Part shown: positions 1 through 6,352 of the stretch, piece by piece
How the letters are laid out: the number at the start of each line of letters is the position of its first letter
Position numbering within the stretch: position 1 is the first letter of the stretch
Assembly (NCBI GenBank): GCA_041664945.1
Contig: JBAYJY010000183.1
Location: 1-9,403 of the forward strand
DNA length: 9,403 nt
From: JBAYJY01 sp041664945
Lineage (GTDB): Bacteria > UBP15 > UBA6099
Reading direction: 5' to 3'
Notes under the pieces: model-generated
What the model was told of the DNA's origin: nothing
What the model saw: the letters and a program-made list of their open reading frames with translations, nothing else
The model's database searches: none
Program-made: the position numbers and the translations under genes

Positions 1-429
1 CTGCACGACATAGGAAAAATCGGGATAAGCGAAGCGATCATTTCAAAAGAAGGAAAACTAACGGTTGAGGAATACGAAATAATTAAAACCCACCCGCTCG
101 TCGGCGAAACCATCATAGAACCGGTGCCATTCCTTCAGGACGCCAAGCCCATCATTCGCCACCACCACGAACGCTATGACGGCTACGGATACCCCGACGT
201 GCTGAAAGGCGATGATATCCCCCTGCTATCGCGCATCATCCATATCGCCGACGCTTACGATGCAATGACTTCAGACAGGCCTTACCGGCGCGCTCTCACT
301 CACGATCTCGCCGTTCAGGAAATCAGAAAACACAGCGGTTCTCAATTTGACCCCAACGTGGTCGATTCCTTCCTTCACGTCTTTGAGAAGGAAGCGCCTG
401 AACAAATCCGGCATCCCTCAACGGAATAA
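1..429 (+). CDS. HD-GYP domain phosphodiesterase, C-terminal part (5' end outside window)
   Basis: The reading frame is open from the first base and ends at TAA 427-429, giving the last 142 residues of a longer protein. The fragment begins inside the catalytic domain. It shows the metal-binding HD pair (LHDIGKIGI, residues 1-9), a conserved THP at 30-32, RHHHERYDGYGYP at 53-65 with the GYP signature, and IADAYDAMTSDRPYR further on. These are hallmarks of HD-GYP proteins, a family of metal-dependent phosphohydrolases that mostly hydrolyse cyclic di-GMP. All metal-ligand positions visible in the fragment are intact, so an active enzyme is likely. The N-terminal half, which usually carries a receiver, GAF, PAS or membrane sensor region, is off the left edge, so the input signal is unknown. 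The gene ends 13 bases before the next one and is probably cotranscribed with it. The domain assignment is firm; the cyclic di-GMP substrate is inferred from the family. Confidence 0.93.
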   Translation: MHDIGKIGISEAIISKEGKLTVEEYEIIKTHPLVGETIIEPVPFLQDAKPIIRHHHERYDGYGYPDVLKGDDIPLLSRIIHIADAYDAMTSDRPYRRALTHDLAVQEIRKHSGSQFDPNVVDSFLHVFEKEAPEQIRHPSTE

Positions 430-442
430 TGAGGTTTCTGAT

Positions 443-727
443 ATGTCAGACGGACCGGGAAGAATTGAACGCTCGAAGGACTTGTACAAGGTCCATGACT
501 CGAGCAAGAAACAAAAGAAAGAACGAAAGGCCGGCGACGAAAAAGAGTTCCTCGAACTGCTCGAAGAGAGCGACAAGGATCTGGAAGGTTACGAGCAGGA
601 AAAACCTATGCGTGACCCTACTCCGCAACAACCGACAAAAAGCCTGCTCGACCGGCTGTCGGCCAGCGCTCCGCCGCCTGTTCAGTTCGTGGACGACTCA
701 GACGGTTCGAAGGACGGCCCCGCGTGA
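443..727 (+). CDS. small highly charged protein of unknown function (94 aa)
   Basis: I do not recognise this protein. The open frame extends further upstream, but ATG 443 is the best start: a GAGG at 431-434 lies 8 bases before it, and it begins just after the HD-GYP stop. The protein is very hydrophilic. A Lys/Arg-rich stretch (KKQKKERK) is followed by an acidic, probably helical segment (EFLELLEESDKDLEGYEQE) and a Pro-rich tail with PPPVQF. There is no signal peptide, membrane segment, cysteine pair or catalytic motif. The composition suggests a partly disordered cytoplasmic adaptor. Its stop codon shares one base with the ATG of the acylphosphatase gene, so the two are probably translationally coupled. 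That tight packing is the main reason to accept it as real. Confidence 0.7.
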   Translation: MSDGPGRIERSKDLYKVHDSSKKQKKERKAGDEKEFLELLEESDKDLEGYEQEKPMRDPTPQQPTKSLLDRLSASAPPPVQFVDDSDGSKDGPA

Positions 728-999
728 TGACGCTGGAAGCAAAAATTACGGGCATCGTGCAGGGAGTCGGGTTCAGATATTTCACGCAGCGCAGAGCCAT
801 CGCTCTGGGCTTAAACGGATACGCGAAAAACCTGCCGGACGGCGGGGTTGAGGTTGTCGCGGAAGGACCGCGCGAAAAGCTGGAAGAGTTGCTGATAGAT
901 CTTCATCAGGGGCCGCCTATGGCCTCGGTGGATTGCGCGCATACTGTTTGGATCGATAAAGACAAGCCGCGATTCAGCGGCTTTAGCATAATGCGCTGA
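727..999 (+). CDS. acyP: acylphosphatase
   Basis: A 90-residue protein, the usual length for acylphosphatases, which are small cytoplasmic enzymes that hydrolyse carboxyl-phosphate bonds in acyl phosphates. The signature GIVQGVGFRYF lies near residues 9-19, with the phosphate-binding Arg in GVGFR. The catalytic Asn is in YAKNLPDGGVEVVAEG, followed by the conserved DGxVEVxxEG strand. The C-terminal strand ends in FSIMR rather than the common F.I.Y. Two adjacent starts are possible: GTG 724 and ATG 727. An AAGGA at 710-714 is spaced better for 724 (9 bases) than for 727 (12 bases), but ATG is the stronger codon. The choice changes the protein by one residue. The gene overlaps the upstream 94-residue gene at TGATG. 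The enzyme assignment is secure, but the cellular role of acylphosphatases in bacteria is generally unclear, and nothing here clarifies it. Confidence 0.95.
   Translation: MTLEAKITGIVQGVGFRYFTQRRAIALGLNGYAKNLPDGGVEVVAEGPREKLEELLIDLHQGPPMASVDCAHTVWIDKDKPRFSGFSIMR
964..983 (+). terminator. hairpin at the 3' end of acyP, no U-tract
   Basis: A perfect 7-bp inverted repeat, AAGCCGC at 964-970 and GCGGCTT at 977-983, encloses a 6-base loop inside the last codons of acyP. It is followed only by TTAGCATAATG, with no proper T run, so it is a poor intrinsic terminator. It might protect the mRNA 3' end or weaken read-through into the gap before the next gene. It could also be chance in GC-rich coding sequence. 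Confidence 0.3.
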
Positions 1000-1096
1000 C
1001 CCGTGAATGGAGTTCAAACGGCGCGGAACGATATAGAGAACGGCAAGCCTGAATATATAACATGAGGCGCGCCCGGCACGACAGGAGGCGATTGAA
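1000..1096 (+). other. gap between acyP and the HTH gene; possible promoter region, none identified
   Basis: This is the longest gap between plus-strand genes (97 bases), so a promoter for the HTH-STAS-ligase block would be expected here. There are AT-rich candidates for a -10 box (TATAGA at 1032-1037, TATATAA at 1054-1060), but neither has a convincing -35 box at the right distance. A sigma-54 site was not seen either. The only strong signal is the ribosome binding site at the right end. Confidence 0.35.
1083..1088 (+). promoter_or_regulatory. strong ribosome binding site deciding a TTG start
   Basis: A perfect AGGAGG lies 8 bases before TTG 1097. No ATG or GTG in that frame is close by, and the reading after TTG (MNKYDDW) is a plausible N-terminus. 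This fixes the start of the HTH gene on a rare initiation codon. Confidence 0.85.
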
Positions 1097-1789
1097 TTGA
1101 ACAAGTACGACGACTGGCAGCGATATGTAAAGGAGCAGATGGACAAGGCCGATCAGAAAAAACGAGACGCCGCTCCAACCACGCCCAAACACGCCGTGCC
1201 GGGAATAGACCGGGAAAGATTCGCGATCAAGCGGCAGACCTTTGAAACAGACGAAAGCGACGCCGCATCGCGCGGAGCGAAACCACCGGCCATTCAGCCG
1301 CCCGAGCGCCAACAGCGCGCAACTTCGACCGGCCAAGCCCCGGCGCCTCGCAAAAGCGCTTCCACCGAGAGCGACTCTTCGCGCCCGACCGGAACCCTCG
1401 CCTCTCCGTTCGTTTCAGTCCATGACGTTTGGGAGGCTGCTGAACGTTCTTCAAAAACCCGCAAAATTTCGAAAGAGGACTCGCCGCTTCCCGCCATTCA
1501 ACAGAAAAAACTGCCGGGCATGGAACGCGTCTCTCGTGTCGAACCGGTCGAAACTTCATCGCTTCCAAGCGGCCGCTCAATCAATATCAAAAGCCGCGAG
1601 GAGATTCTCGAGCGTCTGGTCAATCCGACTCTAACCCTCGAAGAAGCGGCCAAGGTCATGGGCGTCTGCAAGGCGACCGTGCGCCGCTATACCGCCAAAG
1701 GCGTGCTGCCGCACTACCGAACGCCCGGCAACCAACGCAGATTCAAATTGAACGACATACTCAGTTTTATAGAAAATCAGAGAAAGTGA
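1097..1789 (+). CDS. protein with disordered N-terminal region and C-terminal MerR/excisionase-type HTH
   Basis: A 230-residue protein starting at TTG 1097. Residues about 178-226 form a compact DNA-binding domain of the MerR/excisionase (HTH_17-like) type: LTLEEAAKVMGVCKATVRRY is the helix-turn-helix, and LPHYRTPGNQRRF is the wing typical of this family. The first 165 residues look mostly disordered and are rich in Pro, Ser, Arg and Gln. They hold two similar short motifs, VPGIDRERF (34-42) and LPGMERVSR (139-147), and a short hydrophobic patch, FVSVHDVWEAAE (105-116), that could be a docking site. There is no ligand-binding or dimerisation coiled coil after the HTH, as a true MerR activator would have, so the architecture is unusual. 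The likely role is DNA binding and local transcription control, with a partner bound through the N-terminal tail. It lies 18 bases before the STAS gene. The target is unknown. An excisionase role is unlikely because no integrase or phage gene is near. Confidence 0.85.
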   Translation: MNKYDDWQRYVKEQMDKADQKKRDAAPTTPKHAVPGIDRERFAIKRQTFETDESDAASRGAKPPAIQPPERQQRATSTGQAPAPRKSASTESDSSRPTGTLASPFVSVHDVWEAAERSSKTRKISKEDSPLPAIQQKKLPGMERVSRVEPVETSSLPSGRSINIKSREEILERLVNPTLTLEEAAKVMGVCKATVRRYTAKGVLPHYRTPGNQRRFKLNDILSFIENQRK

Positions 1790-1807
1790 GATACGGACCC
1801 ACGCACG

Positions 1808-2149
1808 ATGCATATCACAACTATTGAACAGGACGGGGTCACCGTCATCAATGTGGTCGGCAAGCTGAACGTCGAGACCTACAGCGCCCTTAAGAAACGA
1901 TTGAGAAACATCGTCGAAGAAGGCGCGAAACGCATTCTGCTGGACGTCAGCGGCATCACCGAGATGGACAGCACGGGAATCGGCGTCATGGTCGCGCTGC
2001 TCAATACGGTGCGCGAAAAAGGAGGCGACCTACGTCTCGCCGGCCGGTTCGCTCCTCAAGTTGAAGAGGCGTTCAATCTTTGCGGCCTTGCGCGCGTGTT
2101 CGTACAATACCCTAATGTCAAAGACGGAATCTCAAATTTCGATCTATGA
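1808..2149 (+). CDS. STAS domain protein, anti-anti-sigma factor type
   Basis: A 113-residue single-domain protein with the full STAS fold of SpoIIAA/RsbV-like proteins: VTVINVVGKLNVET at the N-terminus, RILLDVSGITEMDSTGIGV in the middle, and GGDLRLAG then LCGLARVF at the end. Ser55 in MDSTGIG aligns with the serine that partner kinases phosphorylate in anti-sigma antagonists. Such proteins normally bind an anti-sigma kinase or phosphatase and release a sigma factor or another target. No kinase, phosphatase or sigma gene is in the window, so the partner is elsewhere or the protein acts directly on a neighbour. ATG 1808 has no clear Shine-Dalgarno site, and the gene starts 18 bases after the HTH gene, which suggests coupling. 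Its last 35 bases overlap the start of the ligase-TPR gene in another frame. The family call is secure; the pathway is unknown. Confidence 0.94.
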   Translation: MHITTIEQDGVTVINVVGKLNVETYSALKKRLRNIVEEGAKRILLDVSGITEMDSTGIGVMVALLNTVREKGGDLRLAGRFAPQVEEAFNLCGLARVFVQYPNVKDGISNFDL

Positions 2150-5100
2150 GCGGATATTAGAAGCGCTCTTTTACCCGGCTCTCTTCCTGATGCCCTTAGT
2201 TCTATTCAGGGAAATCATAGATTCGACTTTTCGCAACATTCCGAACGCCGGGTTCTATACTTACTTCCTTTCAATTCTCGCCCTGCTTGCGTTTACGCTC
2301 CCTTACATCATCGGCGGATTCAGGGACGCGCGCAGACCTCTCGCGCGCGTTATCCTCATGTACATAACCGGATCCCTCGCCTTCTCGACTTACTTCGTTA
2401 TTTTCCGGTCGTTCGAATCATTCCGGCTTCCTCAACAGACAATGATGCAAATCACCGTGTCATTCATTTTTGTTCTTTTTTTTATTTCATCGTTTCTTAA
2501 AGGAAGGCTCGAACTCAGAAAAACGCCTTTCAACCTTCCGATTCTTCTGATCACGCTACTTTCTCTTTTCTCGTTCGCTTTGTCGCCCAATTTTTTTATC
2601 AGTCTTAAGGAATTCACCCAATACATTTTCGTAATCCTGAATTTCTATCTGATAATCCACTGTCTCGACGCTAAAAAGCACTTCAATGCGCTCGTGATCA
2701 TGTTCCTGATCGTTATGACGCTGGAAGCTGTTCTGGGGGTTTTTCAGCATTACGGCATCAACAGCATAATCGGGCTCGGCAGCAACAGGGACCCATTCTC
2801 CACGCTCGGCAACAAGAACTATGTGGCCGAGATGCTGGCTATGACTATCCCGCTCGCGCTCGGTTTCTCGATCGCCGCGAAACGATGGTGGGCGAAAGTT
2901 CTATGTTGGCTCGGCATAACGCCTATGCTGTTCGTCGTGCTGATCTCGGTAACGCGCGGATCATGGGTCGGCCTGATCGCATCCCTTCTCGCTTTCTTCC
3001 TTTTTTCAATCGACGGCCTTTCTAAAAAGAAAGCTTTTGAAGCGGTCGCGCATCTGGGCGGCCTGATCGTCATCGCCTTAATCCTGATGGCCATGTCTTC
3101 CCGCGGCATTCTCTTTAAAGCGCCGGATTATTCCTACATCAGCAGATTCTCGTCCATCCTCGATATCTTGGGAGGCGAGCTGTCGAAGTCTCCAAAATAC
3201 ATAATTCTTTATACGGTTGGCTGCGTTATGTCTCTGGCGGCGGTTTTCTTCATGCTCAGGCGGCCGAAAGCCAAGCAGATCGGCGTAGCATTCGTCGCCG
3301 CTATACTGATTTCCATAAGCGTTATTATGATGCAAAACAGCAAGAGCCAAGCCGCGCTCGCCTCGCAGGAAGCCGCAAGGGCGAAAACAGCGCAGGCTCA
3401 ACTCGCGCCACCGAGCAGAGTCGAAGACTCCATCGTTTCCCGACGCTTTATCTGGGGCGGCGCAAGGGAAATGATTAAAGAATACCCGCTCGGCGTTGGC
3501 TTAGGCGCTTTCAAGATCAGATATCTAACAATGCTCAAAGTTTATCTCGCCGATTCGAAACTGACGACGATTCCAGGATTCTTCAAAGATGTAAACGCCA
3601 AGGAAGCCCACAATGAATACCTTCATGCCTGGGCGGAACTCGGACCGCTCGGGCCTCTTTTTATTTTATTTTTTATAATCGTCACAATCAGATTTTTCTA
3701 TAAGGTTTACTACCGTCTCGGCGACGACGACTTCACAAAGAGCGTGCTTCTCGGCGCATTCTGCGGCCTCGTTTCCATCGGCTCTTCCGCCTCACTCGGG
3801 TTCCCGTTCCACATCATCGGGACTTCAATGTTCTGCGGCGTTCTGCTCGCTCTCATGGTTTTCAGCGAGGACCGCTCACTCGGCGCCGACACTCTCCCGC
3901 TTAATCTTCCCGGATTCAAAACAATATGGGTTGGCGCCGCGGCGCAGATACAGGCCCCCGAACCGAAGCAAAAACAAAAAAAGAAAAAAACAAATGAAGC
4001 GGCTGCCACGCAAACGCCTCCTGACGACTCGTGGAAAAAGCGATGGGTCGTTCTCAACTTCCCGCCGGTTGAGGACGCTTTCGGCGGCGCATTCGTCGGC
4101 ATCTTCGTCATCGCAATCGCTCTGGTCTTTTGCGTCATCGTAAGCTTCTGGTCATACAACGTGCAGATGGCGAACATAAGAATGAAAAACGCGAACTATA
4201 TAGCGGAGAAAGCGAACAGCGTTCCGCCGGACAGCGAAGACGCCAAACAAATTTATGCCGAGGCCCGAAGCGTTTACGATGAAGCTCTCAAACTCGACCC
4301 GTATAACGGCGACATTCACCTTTTTCGCGGAATGTTTTTTCAGAAACTCAGAGTGAATGATGAAGCGCTCAAGGAATTCCTCGAAGCGCGCCGATATTTC
4401 GACCTTCCTCAGATTTCGTTGGACCTCGGCGCCCTCTACTTCGAAATGGGCGAGCCGTTCTACGATAAAGCCGCAAAAGCTTTCTACGAATCGCTCGCCA
4501 TCTACCCCAACTACCCGCTCCCGCGATATAACATAGGACTCATCTTCTATCAGCAGGCTATGAAACTGCTCGAAAACGGCGCCGCCGGCTCTGACTCCGT
4601 CATGGCTTCCCGCGACGGCAAAATTCAAGTCCAAAGCTCGAACAAACAAAAAGCTTTCGTTCTTCTCAGCAAGGCCGCGGACATGTTTCTCGAAGCGATA
4701 AAGATAAATCCGGCGCTCGACACAGCCAGTTTCAAACTCGCCCTGACTTACGAGCGAATGAACGATCTGGACAAAGCGATTTACTGGTACCAGTACACCA
4801 TTCGCGTCAACCCGGCGCACAACGACGCAATATACAACTACGGGCTCGTCCTGACCCGCAAGGCTGCCGATCTCGCCTCCAAGGGCGATCAGGCCATGAA
4901 AGCCGGCCGCAAGCAGGAGGCCCAACGCTATTACGGCGAAGCGAACCAGCTCCAAAAATCTTCTTCCGATTTCTTCCGCAAATCCGTCACGAGCGACCCG
5001 AATAACGTTAAGGGCATGAACAATCTCGGCAACATGTACTTCAACGAGGGGAAAATCCAACAGGCGCTCGATATGTACAAAAGCGCCCTCAAAGCCGACC

Positions 5101-5615
5101 CGAACTACCTTAACGCTCTGATGAACATCTCGCTCGCTTACATTCAACTCAAACAATACGAAAACGCGATGATATACCTCAACGAGCTGATCCGCAAGCC
5201 GCTCGAACCTCAACACGAAATAAAAACGCTTTACATGGTCGCCACATGCTACTCGGCCATGGGCCGCAACAACGAGGCCGAATCCGTGCTGTCCACGGTA
5301 ATATCGAAATATGAGACAACGCAGCTTTCCACATCTCCGGAATTTATTTCAGCCGTTCTGCGTTACTCTCAGGTTCTCGACGCAACCGGCAAATCCACAA
5401 TCGCCGTTGCTAAACTCGAACGGCTCCTTCAAATTCCCATGGCCGCCTTTCAGGAGGCCGAAGCGCTCTACCGGCTCGGCTACTCCGCCGGCAGGATAGG
5501 CCAGTACGCGAAATCCAAAACTGCGTTCGAAAGAGTCGCCTCTCGTTTCCCGCAATCGCCTTTCGCCGCAGAATCACGCAAAAACCTTGATATCCTCAGA
5601 AATTCTGGCCGCTGA
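2115..5615 (+). CDS. O-antigen ligase family membrane protein fused to C-terminal TPR domain
   Basis: A 1166-residue protein. Residues about 17-585 contain about a dozen hydrophobic segments. They carry the hallmarks of the Wzy_C/WaaL ligase family: SVTRGSWVGL (278-287) and a long outer loop with SRRFIWGGA, EYPLGVGLGAF and AHNEYLHAWAELGPLG (498-513; His499 is the likely catalytic histidine). This family transfers or polymerises undecaprenyl-linked glycans onto lipid A, proteins or other acceptors in the periplasm. A Lys/Gln-rich linker (617-627) and one further membrane segment (about 656-682) follow. Residues about 712-1160 are TPR repeats (for example 714-729 and 963-997), so the TPR array probably lies outside the cytoplasm and could recruit acceptors or assembly partners. 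ATG 2115 is chosen because MSKTESQ reads as a soluble N-terminus; TTG 2061 and TTG 2088 are alternatives. No ribosome site is visible, so translation probably depends on the overlapping STAS gene. The acceptor (LPS, protein or exopolysaccharide) cannot be told from sequence. Confidence 0.93.
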   Translation: MSKTESQISIYERILEALFYPALFLMPLVLFREIIDSTFRNIPNAGFYTYFLSILALLAFTLPYIIGGFRDARRPLARVILMYITGSLAFSTYFVIFRSFESFRLPQQTMMQITVSFIFVLFFISSFLKGRLELRKTPFNLPILLITLLSLFSFALSPNFFISLKEFTQYIFVILNFYLIIHCLDAKKHFNALVIMFLIVMTLEAVLGVFQHYGINSIIGLGSNRDPFSTLGNKNYVAEMLAMTIPLALGFSIAAKRWWAKVLCWLGITPMLFVVLISVTRGSWVGLIASLLAFFLFSIDGLSKKKAFEAVAHLGGLIVIALILMAMSSRGILFKAPDYSYISRFSSILDILGGELSKSPKYIILYTVGCVMSLAAVFFMLRRPKAKQIGVAFVAAILISISVIMMQNSKSQAALASQEAARAKTAQAQLAPPSRVEDSIVSRRFIWGGAREMIKEYPLGVGLGAFKIRYLTMLKVYLADSKLTTIPGFFKDVNAKEAHNEYLHAWAELGPLGPLFILFFIIVTIRFFYKVYYRLGDDDFTKSVLLGAFCGLVSIGSSASLGFPFHIIGTSMFCGVLLALMVFSEDRSLGADTLPLNLPGFKTIWVGAAAQIQAPEPKQKQKKKKTNEAAATQTPPDDSWKKRWVVLNFPPVEDAFGGAFVGIFVIAIALVFCVIVSFWSYNVQMANIRMKNANYIAEKANSVPPDSEDAKQIYAEARSVYDEALKLDPYNGDIHLFRGMFFQKLRVNDEALKEFLEARRYFDLPQISLDLGALYFEMGEPFYDKAAKAFYESLAIYPNYPLPRYNIGLIFYQQAMKLLENGAAGSDSVMASRDGKIQVQSSNKQKAFVLLSKAADMFLEAIKINPALDTASFKLALTYERMNDLDKAIYWYQYTIRVNPAHNDAIYNYGLVLTRKAADLASKGDQAMKAGRKQEAQRYYGEANQLQKSSSDFFRKSVTSDPNNVKGMNNLGNMYFNEGKIQQALDMYKSALKADPNYLNALMNISLAYIQLKQYENAMIYLNELIRKPLEPQHEIKTLYMVATCYSAMGRNNEAESVLSTVISKYETTQLSTSPEFISAVLRYSQVLDATGKSTIAVAKLERLLQIPMAAFQEAEALYRLGYSAGRIGQYAKSKTAFERVASRFPQSPFAAESRKNLDILRNSGR
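3970..3997 (+). promoter_or_regulatory. possible -1 frameshift or transcriptional slippage site in the ligase-TPR linker
   Basis: Three A tracts (5, 7 and 7 bases) lie in a row. The heptamer A AAA AAG at 3977-3983 is in the exact reading phase of the dnaX-type slippery site (codons CAA AAA AAG). After a -1 shift the frame reads GAA AAA AAC AAA and stops at TGA 3995-3997. One extra A added by RNA polymerase would give the same stop. The product would be the ligase half of about 626 residues without the last membrane segment and the TPR array. No upstream Shine-Dalgarno-like stimulator is visible. A weak 5-bp hairpin (4006-4010 with 4030-4034) lies farther downstream than is usual. A Lys-rich linker can create such a site by chance, so this is a candidate only. 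Confidence 0.35.
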
Positions 5616-5632
5616 TTTTGCGCGGTTTTTTT
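5609..5632 (+). terminator. weak intrinsic terminator after the ligase-TPR gene
   Basis: A short stem of CCGC (5609-5612) with GCGG (5622-5625) encloses a 9-base loop that holds the stop codon, and seven T residues follow (5626-5632). The position right at the gene end and the T run suit a Rho-independent terminator. The 4-bp stem is weak, so partial read-through into purN is likely. Confidence 0.42.
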
Positions 5633-5658
5633 GATGCACAGGCTGTGATTCCAGACTG

Positions 5659-5666
5659 AAAAGGAG
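5659..5666 (+). promoter_or_regulatory. ribosome binding site deciding the purN start
   Basis: AAAAGGAG ends 9 bases before ATG 5676 but only 3 bases before the in-frame TTG 5670. The spacing favours ATG 5676 as the true start. Confidence 0.8.
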
Positions 5667-5675
5667 CTATTGAAG

Positions 5676-6317
5676 ATGCCGGAAAAAATCCGATTGGCCG
5701 TCCTGCTCTCCGGCGGCGGAACTACTTTTCAGTATATTCAGGACAGGATTGAAGCTGGCTCTCTCGAAGCTCAAACCGCCGTCGTTGTGAGCAGCCGGGC
5801 GGACGCTTTCGGACTCGAACGCGCAAAGAAACATGGCATCCCGGCTTTCGCCGTGCCGCGCAAGGAATTCGCGCAATACGATAATCAGGCGCTTACTTTT
5901 TTCAATCAAAAACTGTTGGAGACAATTGAACCGCATAAACCCGACCTGATCGTTCTCGCAGGCTTTATGAGCCTTCTGACGGCTGAATTCGTCGAGCGAT
6001 GGCGAGGCCGTATCATGAACACTCACCCTGCTCTGATCCCGGCTTTCTGCGGCGAGAACTTTTACGGCGACAAGGTCCACAAGGCGGCGGTTGATTACGG
6101 TGTGAAAATCACCGGCTGCACGATTCATTTCGTGGATGAGCTTTACGACCACGGCCCGATAATCCTCCAGCAGGCGGTCCCTGTCGCCGACGAAGACTCT
6201 TACGAAGACGTCGCCAGAAATGTTCAAGCGGCGGAGAAACCCCTCTACTGCGAGGCGATCCGCCTTTTCGCTCAGGGCCGCCTCGAAATCAGGGACCGTA
6301 AAGTCTACCGCCGCTGA
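5676..6317 (+). CDS. purN: phosphoribosylglycinamide formyltransferase (GAR transformylase)
   Basis: A 213-residue enzyme of purine synthesis that transfers a formyl group from 10-formyl-tetrahydrofolate to glycinamide ribonucleotide in the cytoplasm. The catalytic residues known from E. coli PurN (Asn106, His108, Asp144) match Asn115 and His117 in IMNTHPALIP and Asp158 in ELYDHGPIIL. The conserved ADAFGLERA and LIVLAGFMSLL segments are also present. Two features differ from the E. coli type. The phosphate-binding loop reads SGGGTTFQ instead of SGNGSNLQ, and a few extra residues (PAFCGENFYGDKVHKAA) follow the catalytic His. I associate this variant with planctomycete-like and candidate-phylum proteins. 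The gene starts 60 bases after the ligase stop, behind a weak terminator, and is followed 35 bases later by the GTPase gene, with which it probably shares a transcript. No other purine gene is nearby. Function is secure from the intact catalytic set. Confidence 0.95.
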   Translation: MPEKIRLAVLLSGGGTTFQYIQDRIEAGSLEAQTAVVVSSRADAFGLERAKKHGIPAFAVPRKEFAQYDNQALTFFNQKLLETIEPHKPDLIVLAGFMSLLTAEFVERWRGRIMNTHPALIPAFCGENFYGDKVHKAAVDYGVKITGCTIHFVDELYDHGPIILQQAVPVADEDSYEDVARNVQAAEKPLYCEAIRLFAQGRLEIRDRKVYRR

Positions 6318-6327
6318 TTATTCGCGG
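6311..6327 (+). other. stop-codon hairpin at the end of purN, like the one after the ligase gene
   Basis: CCGC (6311-6314) and GCGG (6324-6327) form a 4-bp stem around the purN stop codon. The 18 bases 6310-6327 match 5608-5625 at 16 positions, but here no T run follows, so this is not a terminator of the standard kind. It may be chance driven by a shared Arg-stop ending. Confidence 0.25.
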
Positions 6328-6341
6328 ACAAGCTATTCTTT

Positions 6342-6346
6342 AAGGA
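6342..6346 (+). promoter_or_regulatory. ribosome binding site of the RbgA-type GTPase gene
   Basis: AAGGA lies 6 bases before ATG 6353. It supports that start and the N-terminus that carries the functional His11. Confidence 0.7.
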
Positions 6347-6352
6347 AAAATT

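Noticed and set aside
1607..1789. Excisionase-like HTH as a sign of a mobile element
   Set aside because: No integrase, transposase, attachment-site repeat or phage gene is present, and the neighbours are ordinary chromosomal genes.
3931..4143. 70-codon frame reached by a +1 shift in the ligase linker
   Set aside because: It is Arg/Ser-rich with no recognisable content and overlaps the membrane segment and linker coding sequence; only the -1 outcome gives a clean, immediate stop.
4152..5216. Long open frame on the minus strand (354 codons) opposite the TPR region
   Set aside because: The predicted protein is a Val/Glu/Phe/Arg-rich mirror of the TPR coding sequence with no recognisable domain, and the plus strand there encodes clear TPR repeats.
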